From NCBI GenBank assembly GCA_016934935.1, contig JAFGRW010000093.1:1-64000 (forward strand): a stretch of 64,000 bases of DNA, written 5' to 3'. How positions within the stretch are numbered: the first letter of the stretch is position 1; each line of letters starts with the position of its first letter. Positions 54,991 to 63,385 of this stretch are shown one piece after another. Below the pieces are notes generated by a model that was not told where the DNA came from, did not search any database, and worked only from the letters and a program-made list of their open reading frames with translations. The DNA is from Spirochaetota bacterium (GTDB lineage Bacteria > Spirochaetota > UBA4802 > JAFGJZ01). The translations under genes were made by a program, and so were the position numbers.

Positions 54991-55410
54991 ATGAATATTT
55001 TTATATTATCTGTTCAGTTTGAGGGAGAGGATGCTCTGGAAGCCTTTGGAGATATTACCAGAACATTGCGGCAAAACCTTAAGAAGCTGCAATCCGGAAA
55101 TTATACTGATGATTTAAAAAAACTTAAAATTTACCTGGGTGTCGGTGGCAGCCTTGGAGATTTTGTTGAACCTAATGGCTGTCACGCGGTAACAATTCAT
55201 GGAGAAACCTGCATAGTGGATGTCGTTATGCATAAAGAGATTTGGGAAAAGGGAAAAAAGTCTATTGTTCATTTTTTAGCGGATCAGGTAAAAAGAGCTT
55301 TTGTAAAAATTGTTAACACCATGAAAGCCGATAATTTAATGATAAGGGATGAAAGACTTTTAAAAGATGTAAACAGGGCTGTTGACTTGTGGTTAAAAAA
55401 TTACCTATAA
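54991..55410 (+). CDS. Hypothetical protein
   Basis: A 139-residue soluble protein with alternating strand and helix, not recognised. It has no signal peptide or cysteine motif. Notable segments are LKIYLGVGGSLGDFVEPNGCHAVTIHG and KSIVHFLADQVKRAF. AGGA lies 8 nt before the ATG at 54991; an upstream TTG at 54973 is less likely. It lies 123 bp after the hybrid kinase and 55 bp before the M48 protease, on the same strand. Confidence 0.55.
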   Translation: MNIFILSVQFEGEDALEAFGDITRTLRQNLKKLQSGNYTDDLKKLKIYLGVGGSLGDFVEPNGCHAVTIHGETCIVDVVMHKEIWEKGKKSIVHFLADQVKRAFVKIVNTMKADNLMIRDERLLKDVNRAVDLWLKNYL

Positions 55411-55465
55411 CTTGCTTAACAATATAGAGTTGTAGTTGAAAATAAAAATACGAAAGGGAATAGTA

Positions 55466-56803
55466 ATGAAAAAATTAGCGCCTTTGCTTATAATAATCTT
55501 CTTTTTAGCAACGGAATTTCTTTTTGCGTCTGTATCGGATAATTCAGTTTTGTCCAAATTCTGGACACCGGAGAATATTTTCTGGGCGATAGTCATTTTT
55601 ATCACTTTTGATTTTGTGTTAGAGCTGGTTCTGGATATTCTAAATTATCGCAACATGAGACCAGAGCTTCCTGAAGAGCTGAAAGATATATACGATGAAG
55701 AGAAGTATGCAAAGTCACAGCTTTATGAAAAGGCCCGTTTTAAAATTGGACTGATTAAAAGCATATTCAGTTATGTTTTAATAATGACGGTTCTTGTTAT
55801 TAATGGTTTTGCCATTGCGGATAATATAAGCCGCTCTCTGGTTGAGCATCCTGTGTTTACTGCCCTTATATTCTTCAGCATACTGTATATCGTGTCAGAT
55901 ATTTTATCTTTGCCTTTTCAGATATATTCGGTTTTCTCAATAGAGGAGAGGTTTGGATTTAACAAAATGACTCCCGCTCTTTTTATAGCCGATAAAATAA
56001 AGGGATACTTGTTGAGCGCTTTGATTGGCGGCGGCCTGCTTTCACTTATTATATTCATATATCTTTATACCGGCTCAATGTTCTGGGTATATGCTTGGGG
56101 GCTTGTCACAGCTTTTACTGTTTTTATAACCATGTTCTATTCGACATTAATTGTTCCTCTTTTTAACAAACAGAAACCCCTGCCTGAAGGGGAATTGCGC
56201 TCGGCAATTGAAGAGTACAGCAAAAGCGCTGGATTCAAACTTGATAATATTTACGAAATAGACGGATCAAAGCGATCAACAAAGGCAAATGCCTATTTTT
56301 CCGGGTTTGGATTTAAAAAGCGAATTGTACTTTTTGATACCCTGATCAAAGAGATGACTGCCGGTGAAATAGTTGCAGTTCTTGCGCACGAGATTGGCCA
56401 CTATAAAAAGAAACATGTGTTAATTTCCATGGTGATGGGCATATTGCAAACAGGAGCCATTCTTTTTATCTTTTCTATTATGGCAAAAAGTCCTCAGCTT
56501 TCTGAGGCTTTAGGCGTACAGCAGCACAGTTTTCACATTGCCCTTATTACCTTTGGTATACTGTTTACACCGATTAATCTTGTACTGGGAATGGCCTTAA
56601 ATGTTTTCTCCAGAAAAAATGAGTACGAGGCCGATGCTTTTGCGGGAAAGTCTTATGACGCCAATGAACTTGCATCTGCCTTAAAGAAGTTGTCTGTTAA
56701 AAACCTTAGTAACCTGACCCCGCATCCGGCTTATGTGTTTTTTCACTATTCTCATCCGCCGGTATTAAAAAGACTTAAGGCCTTAAAAAAGATAAATGAA
56801 TAG
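55466..56803 (+). CDS. M48 (Ste24/CAAX-prenyl-protease-type) zinc metalloprotease
   Basis: A 445-residue membrane peptidase. Signal-anchor helix at 1-20, further helices at about 45-70, 95-120, 130-165 and 180-225, then the catalytic motif AVLAHEIGHYKKKH (HExxH), a helix pair, and NEYEADAFAG, which supplies the third zinc ligand. This matches Ste24-like enzymes, which in bacteria degrade misfolded membrane or periplasmic proteins. AAGGGA is 6 nt before the ATG; an earlier in-frame start at 55436 is unlikely. Confidence 0.9.
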   Translation: MKKLAPLLIIIFFLATEFLFASVSDNSVLSKFWTPENIFWAIVIFITFDFVLELVLDILNYRNMRPELPEELKDIYDEEKYAKSQLYEKARFKIGLIKSIFSYVLIMTVLVINGFAIADNISRSLVEHPVFTALIFFSILYIVSDILSLPFQIYSVFSIEERFGFNKMTPALFIADKIKGYLLSALIGGGLLSLIIFIYLYTGSMFWVYAWGLVTAFTVFITMFYSTLIVPLFNKQKPLPEGELRSAIEEYSKSAGFKLDNIYEIDGSKRSTKANAYFSGFGFKKRIVLFDTLIKEMTAGEIVAVLAHEIGHYKKKHVLISMVMGILQTGAILFIFSIMAKSPQLSEALGVQQHSFHIALITFGILFTPINLVLGMALNVFSRKNEYEADAFAGKSYDANELASALKKLSVKNLSNLTPHPAYVFFHYSHPPVLKRLKALKKINE

Positions 56804-56823
56804 AGAAAAATTCATAACTTTTG

Positions 56824-57831
56824 TTATGTGGTTTCTCGTATAACCAGCTCTACGGGGATGATGGAATTTCGTATTTCACCTGTTTTAAGACAGTGATCAA
56901 GGTTTTCCACCATCTGCTCACCGGCTCTCCAGATATCATTGCGAATGGTTGTTATTTTAGGAGTAACCATCTGCGCGAGTGGAAGGTCTCCGAAACCGAT
57001 TACAGATACATCATCCGGCACATTCTTTCCGCATTCGGCAAGAGCTTCGATTGCCCCAAGAGCAATCAGGTCGCTGCAGCAGAATACTCCGTCTATATCA
57101 GGTTGCTGCTGAATAATTTTTTTCATGCTTTCATAGCCGGATGGTTGAGAATTAGTTCCATAGGCGATACAGGAAGAGCAGACGTTAATATTATGTTGTT
57201 GTGTCGCATGGTCGCACCCAAGAAAGCGCATAACGGTTTCGAAGTTGTCTTCCTCCATTCCAAGAAAGCAGATCTTTTTACGGCCTTTTTTAATCAGATG
57301 CTCTGTTGCTAGAAGACCACCGTCCAGATTGTTGCTGTTAACAGTACAGTAACCCTTGTTCTCAGGAATACCCCATGTAACAAATTTGATATCCTTTTCT
57401 ATAAGTTCTATAATTGTATTGTCGTGAGGATCAGGAGAAATAATTATTAATCCGTCGGCTTGTTTAGAGTTTACATATTTATACGAATCTCTCCATGATT
57501 CGAAGTTTGATTCGCTTAATAACAGATTATATCCGTATTTATTCGTAGCAAAAATAATTCCGCGTAAAAGTTCCATTGGAAAAGGCTGTTTTGTATAGTG
57601 ATCGTTTCCCCGATAGTGTGGAAAAAGAAAAGCAAGTGTGTCGGTTTTCTGGCGGCTTAAGTTTCTTGCGGCCTGATTAAACTGAAAATTATGCTGAAGG
57701 GCAATTTCGTGTATGGTTTCTTTAACCTTATCGCTTATCAGGGGGCTATCGTTAAGAGCCCGTGATACGGTTGATTTCGAGACCCCGGCTATATGGGCAA
57801 TATCCGAGATTGTTACTGTTTTTTCGCCCAT
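56824..57831 (-). CDS. LacI-family transcriptional regulator
   Basis: A 335-residue repressor. The N-terminal helix-turn-helix TISDIAHIAGVSKSTVSRALND and hinge (LQHNFQFNQAARNLSRQKT) precede a periplasmic-binding-like sensor domain (about 60-330) with DGLIIISPDPHDN, DGVFCCSDLIALGAIEAL and GFGDLPLAQMVTPKITTI. The effector is presumably a sugar, but no transport or catabolic genes lie close. It is convergent with the M48 gene. A 10-bp inverted repeat in its promoter region may be an operator. GGAG precedes the ATG. Confidence 0.93.
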   Translation of the reverse strand: MGEKTVTISDIAHIAGVSKSTVSRALNDSPLISDKVKETIHEIALQHNFQFNQAARNLSRQKTDTLAFLFPHYRGNDHYTKQPFPMELLRGIIFATNKYGYNLLLSESNFESWRDSYKYVNSKQADGLIIISPDPHDNTIIELIEKDIKFVTWGIPENKGYCTVNSNNLDGGLLATEHLIKKGRKKICFLGMEEDNFETVMRFLGCDHATQQHNINVCSSCIAYGTNSQPSGYESMKKIIQQQPDIDGVFCCSDLIALGAIEALAECGKNVPDDVSVIGFGDLPLAQMVTPKITTIRNDIWRAGEQMVENLDHCLKTGEIRNSIIPVELVIRETT

Positions 57832-57875
57832 AAAAGGCTCCTTGTTTGTCCGTTTATTTTAGTAACGGTATAATA

Positions 57876-57945
57876 ACAATCGCTTCTGTTAAAAGGTTAT
57901 TATGGAAAATTGATTCCGATTTAAGTATACTATTCAAGCGATTGT
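57876..57945. repeat. 10-bp inverted repeat upstream of the LacI-type gene
   Basis: ACAATCGCTT (57876-57885) and AAGCGATTGT (57936-57945) are perfect complements, 50 bp apart, in the promoter region of the regulator gene. LacI proteins bind such half-sites, normally adjacent, so this might be two half-sites for looping or a chance repeat. Confidence 0.4.
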
Positions 57946-57998
57946 GTAATATTATGATTTATCAAAAAACAGGAAAAAAAATCAAGGAGATTTTCATA

Positions 57999-59858
57999 TT
58001 AGTTGCTTTTCACATTGTTTACGAAAAAATCAGAATAATTTATCAGTTCAATGCCATTTTTTCGTGCTTTCTGAAGTTTAGAGCTTGTTCCGTTGCTGTT
58101 TTCGCACAATAAAATTGATGTATCAGATGTAATAGTCTCTGAAAACTCGTAACCCATGTTCTCGATTTCGCTAATCAGCTCCTTGCGGGGAAGGGGCCCT
58201 TTACCGGTCATACATACCTTTGGTTTTGTATCAGCCGCCTTTTCATCGATAATATCAAGCGCTTCAGAGAGATCTTTAACAAGGCTCATGTTAGTGTCGT
58301 TTTTTTTCCAACTGATAATATTCTGACCAATGATATAGGAGGGGTCATCAAAATCAAAAAAATCCTTCATTGAAAATATTTTAAGTTTAGCCAGTGCTTT
58401 TTTCTGCACCAGGGGAATACCCAGTTTGGCAATAAATTCCCTCGCGCTCATTCTTTTAGACGTTGATACCTCGGTAAGAAAAGAACTTATTTTCTTTTGA
58501 GCAAATCCTTCGACTCCTTTAAGATCATCTTGATTTATATTATAAAGATCTTTAATGTTCTGGACAATTTTTTTATTATACAAGGACCTTATTGTAGCCT
58601 CGGCTATTTGCTCGATGCCGCTTTCCCTTACCCAAAAGAGTATTTTTTGGATGGATGTTTCCGGACACTCCTTGTTAGGGCAGTGCAGATGGACTCCCTG
58701 TTCTTCAAGTTTGGTTCGGCATGAAGGGCAGTTAGAAATGATAAGGTCAGAGCCGGGCTCTGAGGATTCATCAAGATCAAGGTTCTCTCTGACATACGGA
58801 ATTACATCATTGGCCCTTTCGATTAACAGACGGTTGCCGGCGGATATTCCCATTTTTTTAACAGTTTCATAGTTTGAAAGTGATGCCCGTTCAATACGTG
58901 CTCCACCAATAAATACGGGGTCAAATACCGCAACAGGTATAGCGTTGCCTTGGCGGCTGATCTGCCACTCTACCGTTTTCAGTTTTGTCTCTTTAGCTTC
59001 GGCGGGGGGTTTAAGAGCTATTGCATAATGGTGATGATGGTTTACAACCCAGCGTGAATCAATGTCTGCAAAAAGTTTTCTGTTGTTAACCGTAATAACC
59101 AGACCGTCGGTTTCATACTTCCAGAGATTCCGCAGTTCGGCAAGGTAGTTTTTAAAATAATCATCGATCTGATTTATGGAAAAAGCTGTCTCTGTTGACA
59201 CAGTATTAAAACCGTTAGATCCAAGAAGTTCAATTGCTTCCGATTCGGTTTCGACAAGATTTTCGCAAATTATCTGAAAAGCCGCGAAACGTACAAAATG
59301 CAGTTCCTCCCTGCTCTCCTTGCGGTTAATAAGGCCAACGCAGTTGTTTCTAAGAGGCCGGCCCTGTGTGTCGTATTTCGTGTCTTTCGGCAGATAAAGC
59401 TCACCTCTAACCTCAATCCGGTCTTTAGTAAATTCTATATTTTCCGGTATATCCTGTACATGATCCGCTATATGTGTGATATCCTGTCCGGTAGCGCCGT
59501 CGCCGCGTGTAGCGACATATAGCAGCCTGCCGTTTTCGTAGCAGCAGCTTGCGGAGAGCCCGTCAATCTTTGGTTGTATACAAAAACCTGCTTGATCGTT
59601 AACCGCAAGTTTATCCATCCATTTGCCGATTTCTTCAACTGTTTTCGCTTTCTGCATGGAGAGCATTGGAAAAGTATGGCGTATCTTGTTGTCCTGAGAA
59701 CCGGTTCCAACAATTCCAAAATAGGGGTTCCGGGGATCAAGGCTTCTAAGTTCTTCTTCAAGTGAATCAAAATCGGAATCACTCATAATGGGCGAAGATG
59801 TTTCATAATATGCCTCTTTAGCGGCAATCAGTTTTTCAACTATTTCAGATATTGTCAT
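57999..59858 (-). CDS. ligA: NAD+-dependent DNA ligase, divergent
   Basis: A 619-residue ligase. Adenylation domain with the Lys motif IQPKIDGLSA (KxDG), ATRGDGATGQDIT, VRGELYLPK, TDGLVITVN, then an OB domain, a Cys4 zinc finger (CPSCRTKL ... CPNKECP), a helix-hairpin-helix region and a C-terminal BRCT-like domain (about 543-615). The usual ANPRNAAAGSLRQ motif is replaced by PLRNNCVGLINRKES, and the total is about 50 residues shorter than typical LigA. It may be the only ligase or a second specialised one. The ATG at 59858 starts 4 nt after the pcrA stop, so it is cotranscribed. The upstream TTG at 59876 lacks a ribosome site. Confidence 0.9.
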   Translation of the reverse strand: MTISEIVEKLIAAKEAYYETSSPIMSDSDFDSLEEELRSLDPRNPYFGIVGTGSQDNKIRHTFPMLSMQKAKTVEEIGKWMDKLAVNDQAGFCIQPKIDGLSASCCYENGRLLYVATRGDGATGQDITHIADHVQDIPENIEFTKDRIEVRGELYLPKDTKYDTQGRPLRNNCVGLINRKESREELHFVRFAAFQIICENLVETESEAIELLGSNGFNTVSTETAFSINQIDDYFKNYLAELRNLWKYETDGLVITVNNRKLFADIDSRWVVNHHHHYAIALKPPAEAKETKLKTVEWQISRQGNAIPVAVFDPVFIGGARIERASLSNYETVKKMGISAGNRLLIERANDVIPYVRENLDLDESSEPGSDLIISNCPSCRTKLEEQGVHLHCPNKECPETSIQKILFWVRESGIEQIAEATIRSLYNKKIVQNIKDLYNINQDDLKGVEGFAQKKISSFLTEVSTSKRMSAREFIAKLGIPLVQKKALAKLKIFSMKDFFDFDDPSYIIGQNIISWKKNDTNMSLVKDLSEALDIIDEKAADTKPKVCMTGKGPLPRKELISEIENMGYEFSETITSDTSILLCENSNGTSSKLQKARKNGIELINYSDFFVNNVKSN

Positions 59859-59862
59859 GGTT

Positions 59863-62148
59863 TTAAACAGCCTCAAGAGGAGTATATTTTTCCAGAAAAG
59901 ATTTCAGGCCCACACCGGAAAAGTTAATAGTCAGTTTTACATTATCACCGCTGCCTGTTATCGCGATAATTGTGCCTTCGCCGAATTTTGGATGCCTGAC
60001 CCTCTGCCTTTGAGAAAATGCGCTTGATGACGCGTTGGTAGAGAGGCTTGCTTTGGCAAGGTTACTGTTTTTATAGTTTTCAATCTTTGACCTTGCCGAA
60101 TCAGAACCCTCTTTTTTGTACGAAGAAAAATTGGAAGAAGATTTTGACATAAAGCGATTTGCTTCACGTGAAGCAAAACCGGAAGAGCTGTTTTCGGTAT
60201 ACTCTTTTGTCAAGAGAAGATGCGCGGGTATCTCGTCAAGAAAACGGGAGCACTCCTTGTACGAAAGCTCACCTGAATAGCTTCTGCGAAACTGTGCCGC
60301 GGTCAAGAATATTCTGTTCATTGCCCGGGTTATACCAACATAAGCTAGACGGCGCTCCTCTTCGATATCTTCATCGGTTTCGGATGAGTTCCAGTGGGGA
60401 AACATACCCTCTTCCATACCGGTTAAAAAAACGACCGGAAACTCAAGTCCCTTGGCGTTGTGAACTGTCATCATGGTTATGCAGTTGTCGGGGTCATACA
60501 TTTCGTTCAGATTGGGGTTTTCTTCAGATGTAAGCAGAGATACCTCTTGCAGAAACTCCTCAAGGGACGGTACTTCTGCTCTTTGTTCGTATTCATATAT
60601 CGAATTCACAAGTTCCTTGATGTTATCGATGCGCATCTTGTTTTCCGGGGTATCTGAAGATTCAAGCGAAGCAAGATAACCGCTGTCTTCTATGGCACAG
60701 TGAGCCAGGTCAGACAGCTTTGCCCGCTGGTCTTTGATTTTGTCTTTAAGGTCAATAAGTTTCCGCATCAGTTTCTGGAACTGAACTATTCCCTTGGGCT
60801 GCTTTTTACCAAGAGGAATATTGCGGTCGATGGTCTCCCATTCGCTAAGCTGATTGATATAAGCTGTATTGCGGAGAGTCTCGATGGTTTTTGCCCCAAG
60901 TCCCCGCGCCGGAGTGTTAATGATTCTTAGTAATGATACGGTATCCAGATTGTTTGCTGTAAAACGCAGATACGCCATTACATCCTTGATCTCTTTGCGG
61001 TCGTAGAATTTTTGTCCGCCGATCAGCCGGTACGGCATATTTGAACGGCGTAATAAGTCTTCAAAAATACGGGACTGGGCGTTTGTTCTGTAAAAAATTG
61101 CAAAATCCCTGTTGCTGAAATTTTCCCGGCTCTTAAGTGTGTTTATGGTGTTTATAACGAACTCTGCTTCTCCGTACTCGTTGTTAACGGTACAGTAAAC
61201 AGGAGTCTCTCCTTCGCCTCTGACAGCAACAAGCTTCTTGTCCTTGCGTTCGGTATTGTTTTGAATAACAGAGTGTGCTGCTTCAAGAATAGGAGCTGTC
61301 GAACGGTAGTTTTCGTTCAGTGTGATAATTTCGGCTTCGGGATAGTCGTCTTCAAAAGACAGAATATTACGTATGTCGGCTCCGCGCCAGGAGTAAATTG
61401 ACTGGTCGTCATCACCCACAACGCAGATGTTGCGGGATTTAGCCGCCAACAACTTGGCAATAAGGTACTGTGCACGGTTGGTATCCTGGTACTCATCAAC
61501 CATAAAGTATCGCCATTTGTTTTGCAAATGCTCCAGGGTTTCGCTGCTCTCGTTTAAAAGCTTATAGGTCATAATAAGCAGGTCGTTAAAATCCAGCGCG
61601 TTACGGGCCCGAAGCTCACTCTGGTACTCTTCGTACAGTTCGGCAAAGTTAAATCCGTAATGGTCCGGTAACAGAGCCGAAATATCGGCACCTGTTAAAA
61701 GCTCGGCCTTGTCTTTAACCGAAGATATCTGGTTGGCAATTGCCGACGGTTTAATCTTTTTAGGGTCGACGTTTCTTTTGCGAAGAAGTTCTTTAATTAC
61801 AGATTCCTGGTCAGAAGAGTCATAGATGGAAAACGATGACGGAATATTTATAGCGTTGCCCCAGCGCCGTAATATGTAAACCGCGGCCGAATGAAAGGTT
61901 TTTACGAAAACCTGGTCGCCCGACGGGCCTATAAGTTCGGAGACCCTCTCTTTCATCTCGGCCGAGGCCTTGTTTGTAAAAGTAACAGCAAAGATGGAGT
62001 AGGGAGGCACACCTTTTTCTCTGATAAGATGAGCGATTCTGTATGTGATAACCCTGGTTTTGCCAGAACCGGCGCCTGCCAGTATTAATAGAGGACCTTC
62101 TGTTGTTGTGACGGCCTTTTGCTGATTTTGATTAAGGTTGCTGCTCAT
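59863..62148 (-). CDS. pcrA: UvrD/PcrA/Rep-type DNA helicase
   Basis: A 761-residue superfamily 1A 3'-5' helicase for repair and replication restart. Motif I LAGAGSGKTRVIT, Ia VTFTNKASAEM, II VDEYQDTN, III VGDDDQSIYSWRGAD, IV YRTNAQSRIFED, V MTVHNAKGLEFPVVF and VI RLAYVGITRAMNRI are all visible. The C-terminal 100 residues hold a Ser-rich linker and a PcrA-type Tudor-like domain (RVRHPKFGEGTI). It is followed by ligA after 4 bp, which fits a shared repair role. AAGGAG lies upstream of the ATG. Confidence 0.94.
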   Translation of the reverse strand: MSSNLNQNQQKAVTTTEGPLLILAGAGSGKTRVITYRIAHLIREKGVPPYSIFAVTFTNKASAEMKERVSELIGPSGDQVFVKTFHSAAVYILRRWGNAINIPSSFSIYDSSDQESVIKELLRKRNVDPKKIKPSAIANQISSVKDKAELLTGADISALLPDHYGFNFAELYEEYQSELRARNALDFNDLLIMTYKLLNESSETLEHLQNKWRYFMVDEYQDTNRAQYLIAKLLAAKSRNICVVGDDDQSIYSWRGADIRNILSFEDDYPEAEIITLNENYRSTAPILEAAHSVIQNNTERKDKKLVAVRGEGETPVYCTVNNEYGEAEFVINTINTLKSRENFSNRDFAIFYRTNAQSRIFEDLLRRSNMPYRLIGGQKFYDRKEIKDVMAYLRFTANNLDTVSLLRIINTPARGLGAKTIETLRNTAYINQLSEWETIDRNIPLGKKQPKGIVQFQKLMRKLIDLKDKIKDQRAKLSDLAHCAIEDSGYLASLESSDTPENKMRIDNIKELVNSIYEYEQRAEVPSLEEFLQEVSLLTSEENPNLNEMYDPDNCITMMTVHNAKGLEFPVVFLTGMEEGMFPHWNSSETDEDIEEERRLAYVGITRAMNRIFLTAAQFRRSYSGELSYKECSRFLDEIPAHLLLTKEYTENSSSGFASREANRFMSKSSSNFSSYKKEGSDSARSKIENYKNSNLAKASLSTNASSSAFSQRQRVRHPKFGEGTIIAITGSGDNVKLTINFSGVGLKSFLEKYTPLEAV

Positions 62149-62601
62149 TAATGCCTGCTCCTTTTGTCGGCTCAGTTATCTTAAAGATTATGGTTTAACC
62201 GGTAAAATGGTGTCAAATTTATTAATACGAAAATTACAAAAATTACCATGAATATTATGGTATGCACAAATTATGCAATAATAGAAGATATTTCTTCTGA
62301 TCTTTTTCTTAAAAAAGATTATTTGTAAGTCCCTTGATTATTAGTTAATTATCTGAGGTTCAAATATTTACAAATGGAGCAGCATTTGAAGCAGAAGTCC
62401 ATTTTTGATGCTTGGGTGCCGATGAAAATGTTTTTTGAGACATGACACAACAGGTAAGAATTATATTCAGTACCCCCGCCAAGATCGATAAATCAGGTCT
62501 GATTTTTATAAAAAGAGAGGAGGTAAAGATAATCTGAAAAACTAAACCGCGGAAGAATAGATTTCTTCCGCGGATAGTGAGTTGTTTTATGGTTTTTCTG
62601 T
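62149..62601. other. 453-bp region before pcrA without a recognised gene
   Basis: I see no protein gene here. A 23-codon frame at about 62375 (MEQHLKQKSIF) and a lone AGGAGG near 62518 without a start are probably chance. The terminator of the downstream lipoprotein gene (62547-62573) lies at the right end, and the pcrA promoter must lie at the left. Confidence 0.5.
62547..62573 (-). terminator. Intrinsic terminator of the Cys-rich lipoprotein gene
   Basis: CCGCGGAAGAA (62547-62557) and TTCTTCCGCGG (62563-62573) form a perfect 11-bp stem with a 5-nt loop. On the minus strand it is followed by a T-rich tract. Confidence 0.88.
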
Positions 62602-63093
62602 TTATTCGGTTGCCGCAAGAAATGTGTATTCAGCATCACCAAGCTTGCCCAGAACATCCTCACAATGCTTTTCTAAAGCACTATTTACTGTGGAAAACTC
62701 TGCCGGGTCATAAGAACCACTGGATACATAATAGTATTTGGTGTACTTGACTTTATCTACAGTTGTAACTTCACATTTCGCAAGAGCATCTGCTTTATCA
62801 CAGGTTGCATCAGCAGTGTATTCTGTTCCCGGTAACACATCGCAATCATCTTCGGCGCTGCGAAGGTCAGTTTCCTGTGTGTAGTTATCACAGAATGTAA
62901 ATCCGTAATCATCGAGCCCTATAACGCTTGCATCGTAACTGCCTTCACATTTTGCTGTAACATCGCTTGTAAGCGCGTCTTCTGCTGCATCTTTTGCTTT
63001 GTCAAGCAGGTCGTCACATGAAGTAAAAGCAACTGCTGTGAAAATAGTCATAACAAGAATCAAAAGGCTTGGTTTTTTGAAAAACTGTTTCAT
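62602..63093 (-). CDS. Cys-rich hypothetical lipoprotein
   Basis: A 163-residue protein with a lipoprotein signal ending VAFTSC (lipidated Cys at about 26) and an acidic N-terminal tether (DDLLDKAKDAAEDALTSD). The mature domain has six or so further cysteines (for example AKCEGSYD, FTFCDN, EDDCDVL, ATCDKADALAKCEV, EKHCEDV), which suggests disulfide bonds in the periplasm or surface. It is not recognised. AAGGAG precedes the ATG and a strong terminator follows. It is a single-gene unit between pcrA and the VWA gene. Confidence 0.68.
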   Translation of the reverse strand: MKQFFKKPSLLILVMTIFTAVAFTSCDDLLDKAKDAAEDALTSDVTAKCEGSYDASVIGLDDYGFTFCDNYTQETDLRSAEDDCDVLPGTEYTADATCDKADALAKCEVTTVDKVKYTKYYYVSSGSYDPAEFSTVNSALEKHCEDVLGKLGDAEYTFLAATE

Positions 63094-63295
63094 AATTGTC
63101 TCCTTAAATTATGCTGTTTGCGTATACAAAAACGCATACTAAGCTATTGAATAAATATAGCTCATCACTGCTGTTTTGCAAGAAGAATATTAAGAACCAT
63201 TAAAAATTAATTGTTACTAAAAGATATTTTTTCAGTTTATTATGGATTATTAGGCCATTTTTCTGAAAATTTTACCGTCTGATCAGATTAATAAC

Positions 63296-63323
63296 TTGCA
63301 TTTCCATAAAAGTCAGCTATAAT
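63296..63323 (+). promoter_or_regulatory. Promoter of the VWA gene
   Basis: TTGCAT (63296-63301), 16 bp, TATAAT (63318-63323), about 62 bp before the ATG at 63386. Confidence 0.65.
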
Positions 63324-63385
63324 GAAAGGTCTTAAAAACCCTTATTATAAGAAAAATGGTCTTTCAACCGTCCGGGAGTGTGTTA

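Noticed and set aside
62375-62446. 23-codon frame MEQHLKQKSIF ... that looked like a transposase fragment
   Set aside because: Too short, no ribosome site close to its ATG, no inverted ends or other transposase sequence around it.
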